Part shown: positions 1 to 9,280 of the stretch, one piece after another
How the letters are laid out: each line of letters begins with the position of its first letter
Numbering within the stretch: the first letter of the stretch is position 1
Source: Goleter apudmare HA4340-LM2
Lineage (GTDB): Bacteria; Cyanobacteriota; Cyanobacteriia; Cyanobacteriales; Nostocaceae
Direction of reading: 5' to 3'
Assembly (NCBI GenBank): GCA_019359495.1
Contig: JAHHHF010000064.1
Location: forward strand, 124,001 to 188,000
DNA length: 64,000 nt
Made by a program: the position numbers and the translations under genes
The notes under the pieces: generated by a model
What the model was told of the DNA's origin: nothing
Seen by the model: only the letters and a program-made list of their open reading frames with translations
Database searches by the model: none

Positions 1-1889
1 GAACCTAGGTCTGAAGCATAGTCAGCAAATACTACGCCCCCGACTATGGGTATGATGGGGAAGCGGTATTCTGCGGAAGCCAAGACATAGCTACGACCAC
101 TACCGACATTCCCGGCATCATAGCCGCGTACTGAGTTGCTACCACCCAAATTAAAGGCTTCATAGGGCGGTAAATTGCCCAGTACTGTACCAGCTTGGAC
201 ATTAAAGGCAAATACTTGTGGTTGTTTGCTGTTAAATATTTGCACAGGTACATACTGGCTGTAATTGGCTTTGAGGCGATTCATGGAAATATTTCCTTGG
301 CCAAGGGGTACAGATTGTTCTGTACTGAGACTGAGAACGGAACCTTGGGTGGGATTCAAGACATTGTTACGGCGGTCTTTGGTGGCGGTGAAAGATACAG
401 TAGTCAGGTCATCCGTACCAGTACCACTGGCAGTTAGGGCATTACCTCCAGCATCAGTTGGGGTAATATTACCTTGGCGATCGCTAATGCTAGTACGGGT
501 ATAGTTTAAACCTAAAGAGGTATTCCAGTCGTCAATTGGGCGTTGTAAGCTAATACTAGCGCCAATGCGACCTTCTCTAGCTCTGTCGCCGTTGGCTAAA
601 TTAACTTGGTCGTCAAATGTTTGCGATAGTTGGCGGTTGCGAAAGGCATTGATGGTATAACCCAAGGTGTCTGGAGTAGTTTCTCGATAAGGACTGGTAA
701 ACTTGCCATCAAACTGGAAGTCACGTAACCCTACCCCGACATTCACACCCAAGGTATTGTTAACGCCGCCGATATTCTGGTCTTGATAGTTTACCGTGCC
801 AATTAAGCCCTGGTCTGAGTTGTAACTACCACCCACATTCACTGCCCTAGCCCCGGTTTCCTTGAGTTCATAAACTAAGTCAAGTTTGGTTGCATCCCCT
901 TCTAGAGCCACATTGACAGCTTCAAATAAACCGAGTTGATATAGTTTCTGTACATCTTGTCTGACGACATTTTCTTGGAACAGTTGACCAGGCTTGAGTT
1001 GGAGTTGTTGCTTTAAGAAATCTGGCTTGGTACGTCCTGTAACTGGATTACCCTTGCTATCAACGGTTTTTCCTTCATCGTTGATAAAGCGAAACTTGAT
1101 ATCCCCCACCAAGCCTTCGGCGACATTCAACGTCAGCACACCTTGACGGTTGGGTTGAATGGATAACACCCGTGCCAGGTTATACCCATTATCAACATAC
1201 CACTTATTCAGTTGCTGCACTGCTTGCTGGAGTGTAGCAGGACTAATAGGCTGACCAATTTGAGATTGTAACTGTTTTTGAGCTACTTGATAGGTGAGGG
1301 CTTTAGCGCCGGAAAGTTGCAGCGATCGCACTACTATTGGTTGCACCTGATACACTACAGTCAAACCGTTGGGAGTGGTGCGGCTATTGACATTGGCACT
1401 CACAAACAAACCTGTCTCTAAAATTGTCGCCACATCTCTTTGCAGTTGGCTTTCACTGGTTTCTCCCCCTGTACGCGTTTTAATTATCTGGCGAATAACC
1501 TGCTGCAATTCTGGATTTGCACCCACTATTTGCACATCTGTAGCTGTGACAACTAAATCATTACCAGTGATGATGTTAGAGGTGGGGGGTTGTGGGGTAA
1601 TGGAAGAGGGCGGGAGAACGACGGGGGAATTAGCCTCAATTTTTTGCGCTAAAACAACTGGAGGATTGTTCTTGACACTAGGATTTGGCGAAAATTGCTG
1701 AGTAACTAAAGTTTCCGGTGCTGAAACCGCTTCTATCTTGACTGGTGTTTCTTCAATTACTGGTACTACCAAGTTATCCGCTTTTGCTAACGGTGTAGTA
1801 GTTTCGGTAGTTGCAGCTATAGCTTGCTGAGTGACATTACTAGCCGCCAAAGTCGCTAATGTAAAAATTGCAGCAGAAGAAACTCGCAT
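1..1889 (-). CDS. Omp85/BamA-family outer membrane protein (partial, C-terminus outside window)
   Basis: About 630 codons are visible on the minus strand from ATG at 1889 to the left edge without a stop. The N-terminus looks like a signal peptide followed by a Thr/Pro/Ala-rich linker of roughly 100 residues. POTRA-like segments follow (VDNGYNLARV and LYQLGLFEAVNVALEG are typical POTRA strands), then a beta-barrel. The barrel contains the family's VRGY-type loop (GGSNSVRGYDAG), seen near 120-150. Omp85 proteins insert outer-membrane barrel proteins, and cyanobacteria carry several paralogues related to chloroplast Toc75. A TpsB/FhaC-type transporter is the main alternative, but the multi-POTRA layout and barrel motifs favour Omp85. 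The last barrel strands lie beyond position 1. Confidence 0.85.
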   Translation of the reverse strand, partial: MRVSSAAIFTLATLAASNVTQQAIAATTETTTPLAKADNLVVPVIEETPVKIEAVSAPETLVTQQFSPNPSVKNNPPVVLAQKIEANSPVVLPPSSITPQPPTSNIITGNDLVVTATDVQIVGANPELQQVIRQIIKTRTGGETSESQLQRDVATILETGLFVSANVNSRTTPNGLTVVYQVQPIVVRSLQLSGAKALTYQVAQKQLQSQIGQPISPATLQQAVQQLNKWYVDNGYNLARVLSIQPNRQGVLTLNVAEGLVGDIKFRFINDEGKTVDSKGNPVTGRTKPDFLKQQLQLKPGQLFQENVVRQDVQKLYQLGLFEAVNVALEGDATKLDLVYELKETGARAVNVGGSYNSDQGLIGTVNYQDQNIGGVNNTLGVNVGVGLRDFQFDGKFTSPYRETTPDTLGYTINAFRNRQLSQTFDDQVNLANGDRAREGRIGASISLQRPIDDWNTSLGLNYTRTSISDRQGNITPTDAGGNALTASGTGTDDLTTVSFTATKDRRNNVLNPTQGSVLSLSTEQSVPLGQGNISMNRLKANYSQYVPVQIFNSKQPQVFAFNVQAGTVLGNLPPYEAFNLGGSNSVRGYDAGNVGSGRSYVLASAEYRFPIIPIVGGVVFADYASDLG

Positions 1890-2235
1890 AATATTTAGCC
1901 TATATGCCTGATTAAATAAAAGTTATTTGTAGTGAGGTATTCCAGGGGATAGTAATAACTCCCAGCTACATTGCCGATTGATACCCCTATTTATCCCTCT
2001 TTGTCCAACAGACATTTAATAGTGATTTTTTGTTTCTTTGCTGAAAATCGCAGACTTTAGGGTGGCGATCGCATATATAGTAATCTTACTGAAGACATCA
2101 AGACGGTAGTTGCGATCGCTATGCCAGTTAAAGCACTAAACACTAGAATTTGTCAAAAGTAGCCTGTGCATCTTGCAATTAAACCATTTACGAGTTAAAA
2201 AGCCCGTGTGTTTGTCTTTTAACCGGGTTAGTCTC

Positions 2236-2673
2236 ATGAATAAAATCTTATTTCTTTGTACAGGCAATTACTACCGCAGCCGCTTTGCAGAAAACCTGTT
2301 TAATTGGTTGGCTAGCAAGCAGGGGTTAGATTGGCAAGCCGATTCACGAGGGTTGGGGCTGGAACATGGTACAAATAATGTGGGAGCAATTTCCTCTTAC
2401 GCGGCGGAGGCTTTAGCATTACGGTTAGTGACCATACCTGATGATGAGCGTTTTCCCAAGCGAGTAACTGAAGAAGATTTTCAAGCAGCCGTGAGGATTA
2501 TTGCGCTAGATGAATCAGAACATCGTCCACTGATGAATGAGCGCTTTCCCCAATGGGTAGATAAAATTGAATACTGGCTAGTCCACGATATAGATCAAAC
2601 ATCGCCCGCAGCAGCCCTGGAAAAAATTGAAAATAATCTCCTGCAACTTATACAACAACTAGCACAAAGTTAG
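2236..2673 (+). CDS. low-molecular-weight phosphotyrosine phosphatase-like protein
   Basis: 145 residues from ATG 2236; an upstream TTG at 2173 would add 21 residues unlike the family. The protein opens MNKILFLCTGNYYRSRFAE, which holds the C-X5-R-S phosphate-binding loop of low-Mr PTPases and arsenate reductases (Cys8, Arg14). The second residue of the usual CxxxxC pair is Tyr. An Asp in HDIDQTSP near the C-terminus could be the general acid, although the classical DP dipeptide is missing. The length is close to the usual 150-160 residues. It probably removes phosphate from tyrosine or a small substrate; the actual substrate cannot be read from sequence. It converges with the next gene, overlapping by 4 bases. 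Confidence 0.7.
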   Translation: MNKILFLCTGNYYRSRFAENLFNWLASKQGLDWQADSRGLGLEHGTNNVGAISSYAAEALALRLVTIPDDERFPKRVTEEDFQAAVRIIALDESEHRPLMNERFPQWVDKIEYWLVHDIDQTSPAAALEKIENNLLQLIQQLAQS

Positions 2674-2951
2674 TAACTCTGCGAAGCGATCGCCCAGAGG
2701 ATAAGTTTCAACTCAGCGCAGTAACAAGTCCCATCACTGATTTCTGGTTGGTAGTCAGCTATCCAATCATAAATTTGTGCAGCTTTTGCGAATGCCACCT
2801 TTTCGGAACGATAAAGCCGAGGAGTAGGGCAAAAGGCTTTACCATCAATATGTATGGCTGCAATCTGCCAATAGTCGCTACTTTCACCCTCTGGCACAAC
2901 TTCTAAAAACCCGTTACTATAATGCTCGATTATTCCTATGTTCATCTGCAA
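2670..2951 (-). CDS. hypothetical protein, 93 residues
   Basis: Small acidic protein (MQMNIGIIEHYSNGFLEVVP...), no signal peptide or membrane segment, three cysteines (one in AFCPTP, two in TCYCAEL). A second Met at codon 3 is an equally good start. I recognise no family. It reads as a real gene because codon use resembles the neighbours and it ends neatly against the convergent phosphatase-like gene, overlapping by 4 bases. Confidence 0.5.
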   Translation of the reverse strand: MQMNIGIIEHYSNGFLEVVPEGESSDYWQIAAIHIDGKAFCPTPRLYRSEKVAFAKAAQIYDWIADYQPEISDGTCYCAELKLILWAIASQSY

Positions 2952-3250
2952 CCATCAAACTTTTTTAACGAATACCACAACATTAGATACCAGCTATTGT
3001 GCGAGTCAAAGCTGGAATCACGAGGGAATACAGTACCAACCCCCTTTAATGATTTTGTGTTCGTAGTCAATGGAAATCTGAATTATTAGTCACTTTTTGG
3101 TTAGTTGTCTTAGTGCTAATTTGAGTTGGATGGTGATAGTCTTTGCCTCCCAACCAATATCAAAATAGCAAAATATAGGAATCCGATTTGATATCTGAAA
3201 AAATCTCAGTATGTGTAGTGGCGTGTCTAGGCTAAAATGGGGCAAACAAT

Positions 3251-3377
3251 TTGGGAGCATCCCAAATGTGTAAATTTATTTTTTTGTAGTGATGGCTCTC
3301 TAGCCCGCTTCCTGGACATTAGGGAGCAAGATGCTCCCACTACAAATTTTATTTTTGCAAAATTGGGATGCTCCCAA
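3251..3377 (+). repeat. MITE family A, copy 1
   Basis: A 127-bp element bounded by perfect 15-bp inverted ends, TTGGGAGCATCCCAA (3251-3265) and TTGGGATGCTCCCAA (3363-3377). An internal near-palindrome GGGAGCAAGATGCTCCC lies before the right end. Copies occur at 54193-54320 (inverted), 57795-57920 and 60038-60273. Copy 1 and copy 4 also share flanks: TAGTGGCGTGTCTAGGCTA lies just upstream (3217-3235) and GGTGCGGGCATCTTGCCCG downstream (from about 3391). So both sit inside a larger related unit. No coding capacity. Confidence 0.85.
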
Positions 3378-3598
3378 CAATTTTCTTGTGGTGCGGGCAT
3401 CTTGCCCGCGTGAGCCACCAAAAATCCCTCAAAACAAAATTGACAGACTACTACAAGCGATCGCTTACTATTGCCATAATACTAACCAGGCGACTCCATA
3501 AACCAAAGACTTGTGGATATTCCCTACGACCTATTGCTTTTTTATAGGAAAAAGCTAGGTTCAAAACCGTACTGCGTCTCGCTACGCTCTAAGCGTTC

Positions 3599-3628
3599 GC
3601 ACAGCGTCTCCGCTAGGAGAAGCTGTGC
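3599..3628. repeat. palindromic repeat, 13-bp stem
   Basis: GCACAGCGTCTCC (3599-3611) pairs imperfectly with GGAGAAGCTGTGC (3616-3628) around a 4-base loop. It belongs to the GCGTCTC-rich sequence class scattered through Nostocales genomes and lies just past the 3' end of pepP. Whether it acts as a terminator is not shown; no T-run follows. Confidence 0.55.
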
Positions 3629-3684
3629 CACAGGCTTTACGCTCCTGGTGGGTGGCTGTCTTTAATTTTGAATTTTGAATTGAT

Positions 3685-4977
3685 TCATCTTTCTATTTCC
3701 TGTATTTCTTTAGGAACTCCCGCAGTTAATACTTCATGTCCTGTGGCTGTAACCAACACATCATCTTCAATCCGAATCCCAATACCAACCCATCGGGAGT
3801 CTGTTTCTGGTTGGTCTTCTGCTAATTTGGTATCAGGGACAATATAAAGTCCTGGTTCCACTGTCAGTATTTGTCCTGGTTGCAGAATTTGGGGTTTGTC
3901 GTCACCGTGTTGGTAAACACCGACATCATGGACATCCAAGCCTAACCAGTGGCTGGTACGGTGCATATAATATGGTTTATATTTTTCTTCTTCGATTAAC
4001 TTGCCAACTTCACCTGTGAGGATTCCCAGTTCCACTAGTCCTGTGGTGATCACACGCACGGCGGTATCGTGGACTGATTTGAAGGTGTTACCTGGTTGCA
4101 CTTGGGCGATCGCTTGTTTCTGTGCTGCTAGTACAATCTCATAAAGTATTTTTTGCTCGGCTGTAAACTTACCGTTGACTGGAAATGTCCTGGTAATATC
4201 GGAGTTGTAATGACTATAGTCACAACCAGCGTCAATCAATAGTAAGTCTCCATCTTGGATCTGGCGGTTATTCTCGATGTAGTGCAAGACGCAAGCATTC
4301 GCCCCAGAAGCCACAATGGAAGAATAGGCTGGCCCATTACCACCTCGTCGCCGAAAGATGTGTTCTATCTCTGCTTGGATTTCGTACTCATAACGTCCAG
4401 GTGCGGCGAATTCTCTGGCGTGATTGTGTGCTTCAATTGCGATCGCAGCTGCTTGACGCATCAATTCTAATTCTGATGGACTCTTAATCAGTCTCATGCT
4501 GCCGAGGATCAAGCCAGTATCTTCAATAGCAGTCGGCCCTGTACCGCGTTTAGGATAAGTTTGCAATAAACTCTGGTAATGGTTCAAGATTGTGTTATTA
4601 AAATTGCGATCGCGTCCTAAATGATAATAAATGCGATCGGCTTTTTCTAAATACTGGGGTAACTTTTCATCCAATTCAGCGATCGGGTAGGCTGCATCAG
4701 CACCGTAAATCTCTTTTGCTGCATCCACTCCACAGACGTAGCCAGTCCAAACTTCTTTCTCCCGATCTTTGGGTTGGACAAACAGCACAAACTTATGTTC
4801 TGGGTGATGAGGTGCCAACACAGCCACCGCTTGCGGTTCATTAAAACCAGTCAGGTAGAAAAAATCACTGTCTTGACGATAAGCCTGTTCTGCCGTTGGC
4901 GCACTGCGAAAAATGGCAGTACTGTTGCCAATTTTTGACATTACTTGCTGACGACGTTCCCGATATTCTGCCTGCAT
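3685..4977 (-). CDS. pepP: Xaa-Pro aminopeptidase (M24B)
   Basis: 430 residues from the second Met (MQAEYRERRQQV); a Met six codons upstream gives 436. The N-terminal creatinase-type domain (FLYLTGFNEPQAVAVL) is followed by the pita-bread catalytic domain. All metal ligands are recognisable: Asp in LLIDAGCDYSHYNSDITRTF (two Asp), His in HRTSHWLGLDVHDVG, Glu in TVEPGLYIV and Glu in IRIEDDVLV. It releases N-terminal residues preceding proline, normally with two Mn ions, in the cytosol. It appears monocistronic. Downstream lies a repeat hairpin rather than a classical terminator. Confidence 0.93.
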   Translation of the reverse strand: MQAEYRERRQQVMSKIGNSTAIFRSAPTAEQAYRQDSDFFYLTGFNEPQAVAVLAPHHPEHKFVLFVQPKDREKEVWTGYVCGVDAAKEIYGADAAYPIAELDEKLPQYLEKADRIYYHLGRDRNFNNTILNHYQSLLQTYPKRGTGPTAIEDTGLILGSMRLIKSPSELELMRQAAAIAIEAHNHAREFAAPGRYEYEIQAEIEHIFRRRGGNGPAYSSIVASGANACVLHYIENNRQIQDGDLLLIDAGCDYSHYNSDITRTFPVNGKFTAEQKILYEIVLAAQKQAIAQVQPGNTFKSVHDTAVRVITTGLVELGILTGEVGKLIEEEKYKPYYMHRTSHWLGLDVHDVGVYQHGDDKPQILQPGQILTVEPGLYIVPDTKLAEDQPETDSRWVGIGIRIEDDVLVTATGHEVLTAGVPKEIQEIER

Positions 4978-5500
4978 AGCTACTTTATATCTCAAAATCT
5001 ACTGATATCTTAACTATTAGTAACTATAGATTATATCTATAGGAACCCGGTTTGATTTCTCAAAAAAATTAAGTATTTGTAGGGTGCGTCATGACTTTAG
5101 TCTAACGCACCAAACCGTTTAAAATGGTGCCGTACTCTTGTCGATAAGACACCCTACGTGTTTTTCAAAAATCAAATATGAGTCCTATATCTATCGCGCT
5201 TCGTCCATCACGCAAATAAGTTAAAAAATCAAACCGGATTGTTATATGATTCTCAAAACAGATATGTTTTATTTAGGATCAGCATCATGATTTCAAGATA
5301 AAAATGGTTATTTTGGATTTAAAAGTAACAATAAAATCTTTTACATATAGCGTACAAATATTTGTTTGCAAAGGCTAACATTTAAAAACTCAAAAGGTTT
5401 ATTAAATAAAAAACAAATCATAGAAAATGTTATTTAATAACAGAAATGCATTGATCAACAAAGCTATAAATTTGAGGACGAACAAACATAAAAAACTACC
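4978..5500. other. 523-base intergenic region with nested inverted repeats
   Basis: Separates the divergent pepP and VCBS genes. About half is a nested inverted-repeat element (5038-5250, listed separately). The remainder (5251-5500) is very AT-rich and must contain the VCBS promoter. No clear ribosome-binding site precedes 5501, and I see no further gene. Confidence 0.7.
5038..5250. repeat. MITE family C, nested copy
   Basis: The left end TATAGGAACCCGGTTTGATT starts at 5038. Two alternative right ends match it in reverse complement: AAATCAAATATGAGTCCTATA near 5170-5190 and AAATCAAACCGGATTGTTATA near 5227-5247. Inside is a second inverted pair, GTAGGGTG (from 5079) and CACCCTAC (to about 5157), around ACGCACC-type sequence. 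This looks like one small element inserted in another. No open frame. Confidence 0.6.
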
Positions 5501-6832
5501 ATGTCTGGACAACAAAACGGTTCATACTCGCAGTTGACTCAGAACTCAAATAGCTCATTAGATACAAAATCAACAACATCTTTAAGATGGCTAGATTATG
5601 ATTTTAATATCAGTAATGGCAATCAACCTGTTAGTAGCAGTTCTTCACAAGCTTTAGCAAATACCCAGTCTTCTCCATCTACACAGTCTCTATTTGGCGG
5701 TGCAAACCCTAATCCTAATCCTTATTTAACCAGCCCGGCGATCGTTCCTGATTTCAACGGTGATGGTAAAGCAGACAAAATCTGGATTGATTCTCAAACC
5801 GGTGAAGTTGTGGTTTGGTTGATGGATGGTACAAACGTTGCTTCCAAAGGTTCTTTGGGAACTGTTGACTTATCCACCACAGGTTACAAAATTGGTGACT
5901 TCAACAACGACGGGAAAACTGACTTCTTGTTGCGTAATAATGTTACCGGTGAGAACAGCCTTTTATTGATGGATGGCACCAGAATTGCCAATGCAGTGAC
6001 TCTAGATACAGTTGATCCCAACTGGAGTCCATTAATTGGCGATTTCAACGGCGATCGCAAAACCGACATTTTCTGGCGTAATAATGCCACAGGTGAAAAC
6101 GCGATTTGGCTGATGGATGGGACAACAGTTGTCAATGCTACCATTCTTGAATCAGTTGACACCAGCTGGACTCCTACCTTGGTCGATTTCGACGGTAATG
6201 GTAAGACTGATATCTTCTGGCGGAATACCACAGGTGAGAACAGCGCCTGGTTTATGGATGGTACACAGGTGAGTGCAAGTTCACTGGAATCACAATCTCC
6301 AGACTGGGCTTTTAGCGTTGGCGATTTCAACGGTGATTTCCGGACTGACATTTTCTGGCGCAATGAGACAACTGGTGAGAACACCATTTGGCAGACTAAC
6401 TCCTTACTACCCAATAACATTTTCTTCACTACAGGTTCTCTCACCAGCCTTGACTCTAGCTGGAAAGCTAGCATTGCTGATTTCAACGGTGATGGTAAGA
6501 CTGACATCTTCTGGCGCAATGAGTCAACCGGTGCAAACACCTCTTGGCTAATTGATGGTACAGCAATTGCTAGTGAAACCTTCCTATCACCTACTTCTGG
6601 AAATTGGAAGGCATCCTTTGGCGATTTCAACAACGATGGTAAGTCTGATATCTACTGGCGCAATTATGAAACAGGCGCAGACGAAATTTGGACAACCACT
6701 GGAGATGGTACCACAGTAGTGAAGACAGCGATCGCCGAGACAGATAGGCTTTCTCCCATAGTCTTAGGAGAAGATGGTAATCCTGTAGTCGGAGAAGATG
6801 GTGTTCCTTTCCGTAAGTGGGTTACTGTTTAA
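5501..6832 (+). CDS. FG-GAP/VCBS-repeat protein
   Basis: 443 residues. After about 75 Ser/Gln/Asn-rich residues come seven repeats of roughly 48 residues. Each is built as DFNGDGKTDIFWRN, then TGENxxWLMDGT and a linker. The Asp/Asn-rich loops are Ca-binding-like blades as in VCBS or integrin-alpha FG-GAP repeats, suggesting a beta-propeller of seven blades. No signal peptide is visible at the N-terminus, although such proteins are usually secreted or surface bound. The C-terminus ends in a duplicated GEDGxPV motif. Function probably adhesion or carbohydrate contact; no enzymatic motif. A hairpin follows at 6858. Confidence 0.8.
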   Translation: MSGQQNGSYSQLTQNSNSSLDTKSTTSLRWLDYDFNISNGNQPVSSSSSQALANTQSSPSTQSLFGGANPNPNPYLTSPAIVPDFNGDGKADKIWIDSQTGEVVVWLMDGTNVASKGSLGTVDLSTTGYKIGDFNNDGKTDFLLRNNVTGENSLLLMDGTRIANAVTLDTVDPNWSPLIGDFNGDRKTDIFWRNNATGENAIWLMDGTTVVNATILESVDTSWTPTLVDFDGNGKTDIFWRNTTGENSAWFMDGTQVSASSLESQSPDWAFSVGDFNGDFRTDIFWRNETTGENTIWQTNSLLPNNIFFTTGSLTSLDSSWKASIADFNGDGKTDIFWRNESTGANTSWLIDGTAIASETFLSPTSGNWKASFGDFNNDGKSDIYWRNYETGADEIWTTTGDGTTVVKTAIAETDRLSPIVLGEDGNPVVGEDGVPFRKWVTV

Positions 6833-6857
6833 GATTTTCTTTGCCTAGTTAGTGCAA

Positions 6858-6888
6858 GATTCCCGACTTTTTGCCAAAATCGGGAATC
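6858..6888 (+). terminator. hairpin after VCBS gene
   Basis: GATTCCCGA (6858-6866) and TCGGGAATC (6880-6888) form a 9-bp stem 25 bases after the stop codon. No strong T-run follows, so termination is likely but not certain. Confidence 0.55.
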
Positions 6889-7051
6889 TCAACCATAATC
6901 AACTTTTATTCTGAATGCAGAACACAATCGCAGATCAAGGCAAATCTACCGCATACAGCTTTCAACAATTCGACAAATCTCTCATACCAATTCAAAATTA
7001 AGCAAGCTAGATTTCATCTCAATACTATTCGGTTAAGCGCCGTGAAATAAA

Positions 7052-7071
7052 TTTCCGGTTTAGACCGGAAA
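7052..7071 (-). terminator. hairpin after metallo-hydrolase gene
   Basis: TTTCCGGT (7052-7059), loop TTAG, ACCGGAAA (7064-7071), a perfect 8-bp stem 14 bases past the stop of the minus-strand gene and followed on that strand by a short T-rich run. Fits a factor-independent terminator of the trpG operon. Confidence 0.6.
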
Positions 7072-7085
7072 CTCATTTTGATGAG

Positions 7086-7853
7086 TTAAAATTTGTAACT
7101 TAAAGTTTGAATTATACCATTCTCCGGTAAAGTGCCAGTGCTAATACTAACACTGTCACTATCGCTACGACGCACTGTCATCCCCTGCATCACAGTGATA
7201 AATTCATCCAATGGTGAAATATCACACTTATCTGGGTCTGCTGCTTGGGTACGGTAGTGAGTGGGAATCACCAACTTAGGATTTAACACCTGTACAGCCT
7301 GCTTTGCTTCCTCGGCATTGTAAGCCTTAGCGCTTCCTCCCACTGGTATCAACGCTACATCAGGACGCCCCATGAGGATTTTTTGCTCCAAGGAAATAGG
7401 GGCAGCTGCTCCCCCTAAATGTAAGATATTAATTCCCGCTTGCTTCCAACTCCAAGCAGTATTTTGGCCAAACTGCTTACCACCTTTGCGATCGTGGTCT
7501 ATGGCAATTCCTTGGAACTTAATGCCTCGAAACTCATAAACTCCTGGTTCGTAAATCAGCTTGGGATTTCCCGGTAATCCATCTACAGCCCCTTCATCTA
7601 GCAGTTGACTGCTAATTAGTACCAAATCTGCCTTAACTTTGGGTAGACGATACTTAGCTGTACAACCAACTGTCCGAAATGGATTGGTGAGAATTTTCAC
7701 ACCACCACCCGTAAACAGAAAGCAAGTATGACCCAACCACTGAACTGATAAACCGCTAGATTGTGCGTCAGCTTGGAATTGAGAACCTAAGGTAGTAAAA
7801 ACAGCTGTTGCCAACCCCGCCCCAGCATAGCCCATCAACTGTCGTCGTTTCAT
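7086..7853 (-). CDS. Tat-exported metallo-beta-lactamase-fold hydrolase
   Basis: 255 residues. The N-terminus MKRRQLMGYAGAG followed by a hydrophobic stretch and AQS resembles a twin-arginine signal peptide, suggesting folded export to the periplasm or thylakoid lumen. The body matches the UlaG/COG2220 branch of the metallo-beta-lactamase fold (WLGHTCFLFTGGGVKILTNPF; LISSQLLDEGAVD; IPTHYRTQ). The usual HxHxDH cluster is degenerate: at the HSHxDHxD position it reads SSQLLDEGAVD, so the classic metal site is incomplete. The start codon lies 3 bases after the stop of the trpG-type gene, so the two are likely co-transcribed. Substrate unknown. Confidence 0.72.
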   Translation of the reverse strand: MKRRQLMGYAGAGLATAVFTTLGSQFQADAQSSGLSVQWLGHTCFLFTGGGVKILTNPFRTVGCTAKYRLPKVKADLVLISSQLLDEGAVDGLPGNPKLIYEPGVYEFRGIKFQGIAIDHDRKGGKQFGQNTAWSWKQAGINILHLGGAAAPISLEQKILMGRPDVALIPVGGSAKAYNAEEAKQAVQVLNPKLVIPTHYRTQAADPDKCDISPLDEFITVMQGMTVRRSDSDSVSISTGTLPENGIIQTLSYKF

Positions 7854-7856
7854 TAA

Positions 7857-8456
7857 TTACTCTCTCGACTGTAATTCTTCTAGAAAGTTTCGCAGTAGCT
7901 GTTTACCTGAAGATGTCAGGACACTCTCTGGGTGAAACTGGACGCCTTGAATGTGAGGATAGTTCCGGTGTCGCACCCCCATAATAGTGCCGTCTTCAAC
8001 CCAAGCGGTGATTTCTAACACTTCAGGGCAAGTCTCGCGGTCAATTACCAGACTATGATATCTGGTTGCAGTTAAGGGATTGTCTAATCCCCGGAAAACT
8101 CCTACTCCGGTGTGAGACACCTGAGAAGTTTTGCCATGCATTAATTCTGGAGCCGGGACTATTTTACCACCGAACACCTGACCAATACTTTGATGTCCTA
8201 AACATACGCCCAAGATTGGCAAGTTAGAACCCAACTGGGCGATCAAATCAAGGGAAATTCCTGCATCTTCCGGGCGACCAGGCCCAGGAGAAATCACCAC
8301 AACTTCAGGATTTAAGGCGCGAATCTCATCTATGGATATTTTATCGTTGCGAAAAACCTGAATATCCTTGGCTACCGGGAATTCTGTTGCGAGTTCTCCC
8401 AGATACTGCACCAAATTATAGGTAAAACTATCATAATTATCTATAACTATAATCAC
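7857..8456 (-). CDS. trpG: anthranilate/aminodeoxychorismate synthase glutamine amidotransferase
   Basis: 199 residues if started at GTG 8456, which gives the family-typical opening (V/M)[13 protein letters not shown]; a longer frame to 8510 exists but has no family support. This is a class I glutamine amidotransferase: nucleophile Cys85 in [11 protein letters not shown], catalytic His/Glu in VQFHPES, oxyanion region [12 protein letters not shown]. It supplies ammonia from glutamine to a chorismate-using partner, making anthranilate (Trp) or aminodeoxychorismate (folate). In bacteria with one such subunit it often serves both. No TrpE/PabB partner is in the window. Co-transcribed with the downstream hydrolase. 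Confidence 0.88.
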   Translation of the reverse strand: MIIVIDNYDSFTYNLVQYLGELATEFPVAKDIQVFRNDKISIDEIRALNPEVVVISPGPGRPEDAGISLDLIAQLGSNLPILGVCLGHQSIGQVFGGKIVPAPELMHGKTSQVSHTGVGVFRGLDNPLTATRYHSLVIDRETCPEVLEITAWVEDGTIMGVRHRNYPHIQGVQFHPESVLTSSGKQLLRNFLEELQSRE

Positions 8457-8681
8457 GGCTGATAACTCCAGGTTTCTACCACTCTTACCATCTTGTTTAA
8501 TTGTCACCAAATTTGAACTGCTTTAAACGTGGTCAAGTTACCAAAAATCACCAGACATTTGGTTGTGGGGAAAAATATCCACCCAGCCTGGAGTCAAAAA
8601 ACCAAACCCTCATATTGGGTATTGATCATTGGCTACACGTTTAAGAGTAATTTTGCCATCAAAATGGTACTAGACGGAGTT

Positions 8682-9137
8682 TTAGAAAGTTGAAGTAATG
8701 AAAATCACCAGGGGAGGTAATATAAGTATGCCTGCTACCAATACTGCTACTAGAGCCGAAACCAGTACAGCACCAGCAGCACAGTCTTTGGCAATTTTTG
8801 CTAACTCGTGATACGTCTGCTTCACCGTTAAGTCAACCAGGGACTCTAGGGCTGTATTGATCAACTCTAGAGCCAAAACTAGACCACTAGTTATACCAAT
8901 AACTGCGATTTCTACAGGTTGGAGATGTAAAAATATGCTTAAGGCGATCGCCAACGTACCTACACTTACATGAATACGAAAGTTGCGTTGAGTTTGGAAA
9001 CTATAGACAATTCCAGCCCAAGCATACTTAAAACTCACGAAGAGGTTAGAGGCAACTTGCCAAGAGAATCGCCTTTCGCTGGTAACAAGTGTTGGTAAGC
9101 AGTTGGTTGTTGGTGGAGGAGAAACTCGTTGGGACAT
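8682..9137 (-). CDS. dgkA: diacylglycerol/undecaprenol kinase family membrane protein
   Basis: 151 residues. A soluble N-terminal extension of about 35 residues precedes a domain with three membrane helices. The active-site signature is intact: ALELINTALESLVDL (E-x-x-N-T-A-x-E) and later AKDCAAGAVL. These small trimeric kinases phosphorylate diacylglycerol or undecaprenol at the inner membrane; the cyanobacterial substrate is not known from sequence. It lies 144 bases downstream of ybeY on the same strand, an arrangement common in bacteria, where a dgkA-type gene often follows ybeY. Confidence 0.88.
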   Translation of the reverse strand: MSQRVSPPPTTNCLPTLVTSERRFSWQVASNLFVSFKYAWAGIVYSFQTQRNFRIHVSVGTLAIALSIFLHLQPVEIAVIGITSGLVLALELINTALESLVDLTVKQTYHELAKIAKDCAAGAVLVSALVAVLVAGILILPPLVIFITSTF

Positions 9138-9280
9138 AGGCTTTAAAAATCCAGAAACAGAGTCGAAAAGGTGGTAATATTCGCCGATTCTAATGGTCAG
9201 ATGAACTTTTAGGCAATTTCCTACAGAAGTATTATAAAAAAAATACTAAACATTCAAAAGTTGACGCACACAGTCAGAAT

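Larger units (their letters stand above)
2952..3684. other. 733-base intergenic region rich in small repeats
   Basis: No convincing gene. It holds a partial ATAGGAATCCGATTTGAT-type repeat end near 3174, a complete 127-bp MITE (3251-3377), and a strong hairpin at 3599-3628. The short open frame across 3227-3421 is made of MITE sequence and is not a gene. Confidence 0.8.

Noticed and set aside
1369-1701. 110-residue plus-strand frame inside the Omp85 gene
   Set aside because: Antisense shadow of the clearly conserved barrel protein.
3227-3421. 64-residue frame in the first MITE
   Set aside because: Consists entirely of repeat sequence that recurs elsewhere in other frames.
5884-6633. 249-residue open frame antisense to the VCBS gene
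   Set aside because: Mirrors the seven-fold repeat of the sense gene; repetitive, no family, no ribosome-binding site.
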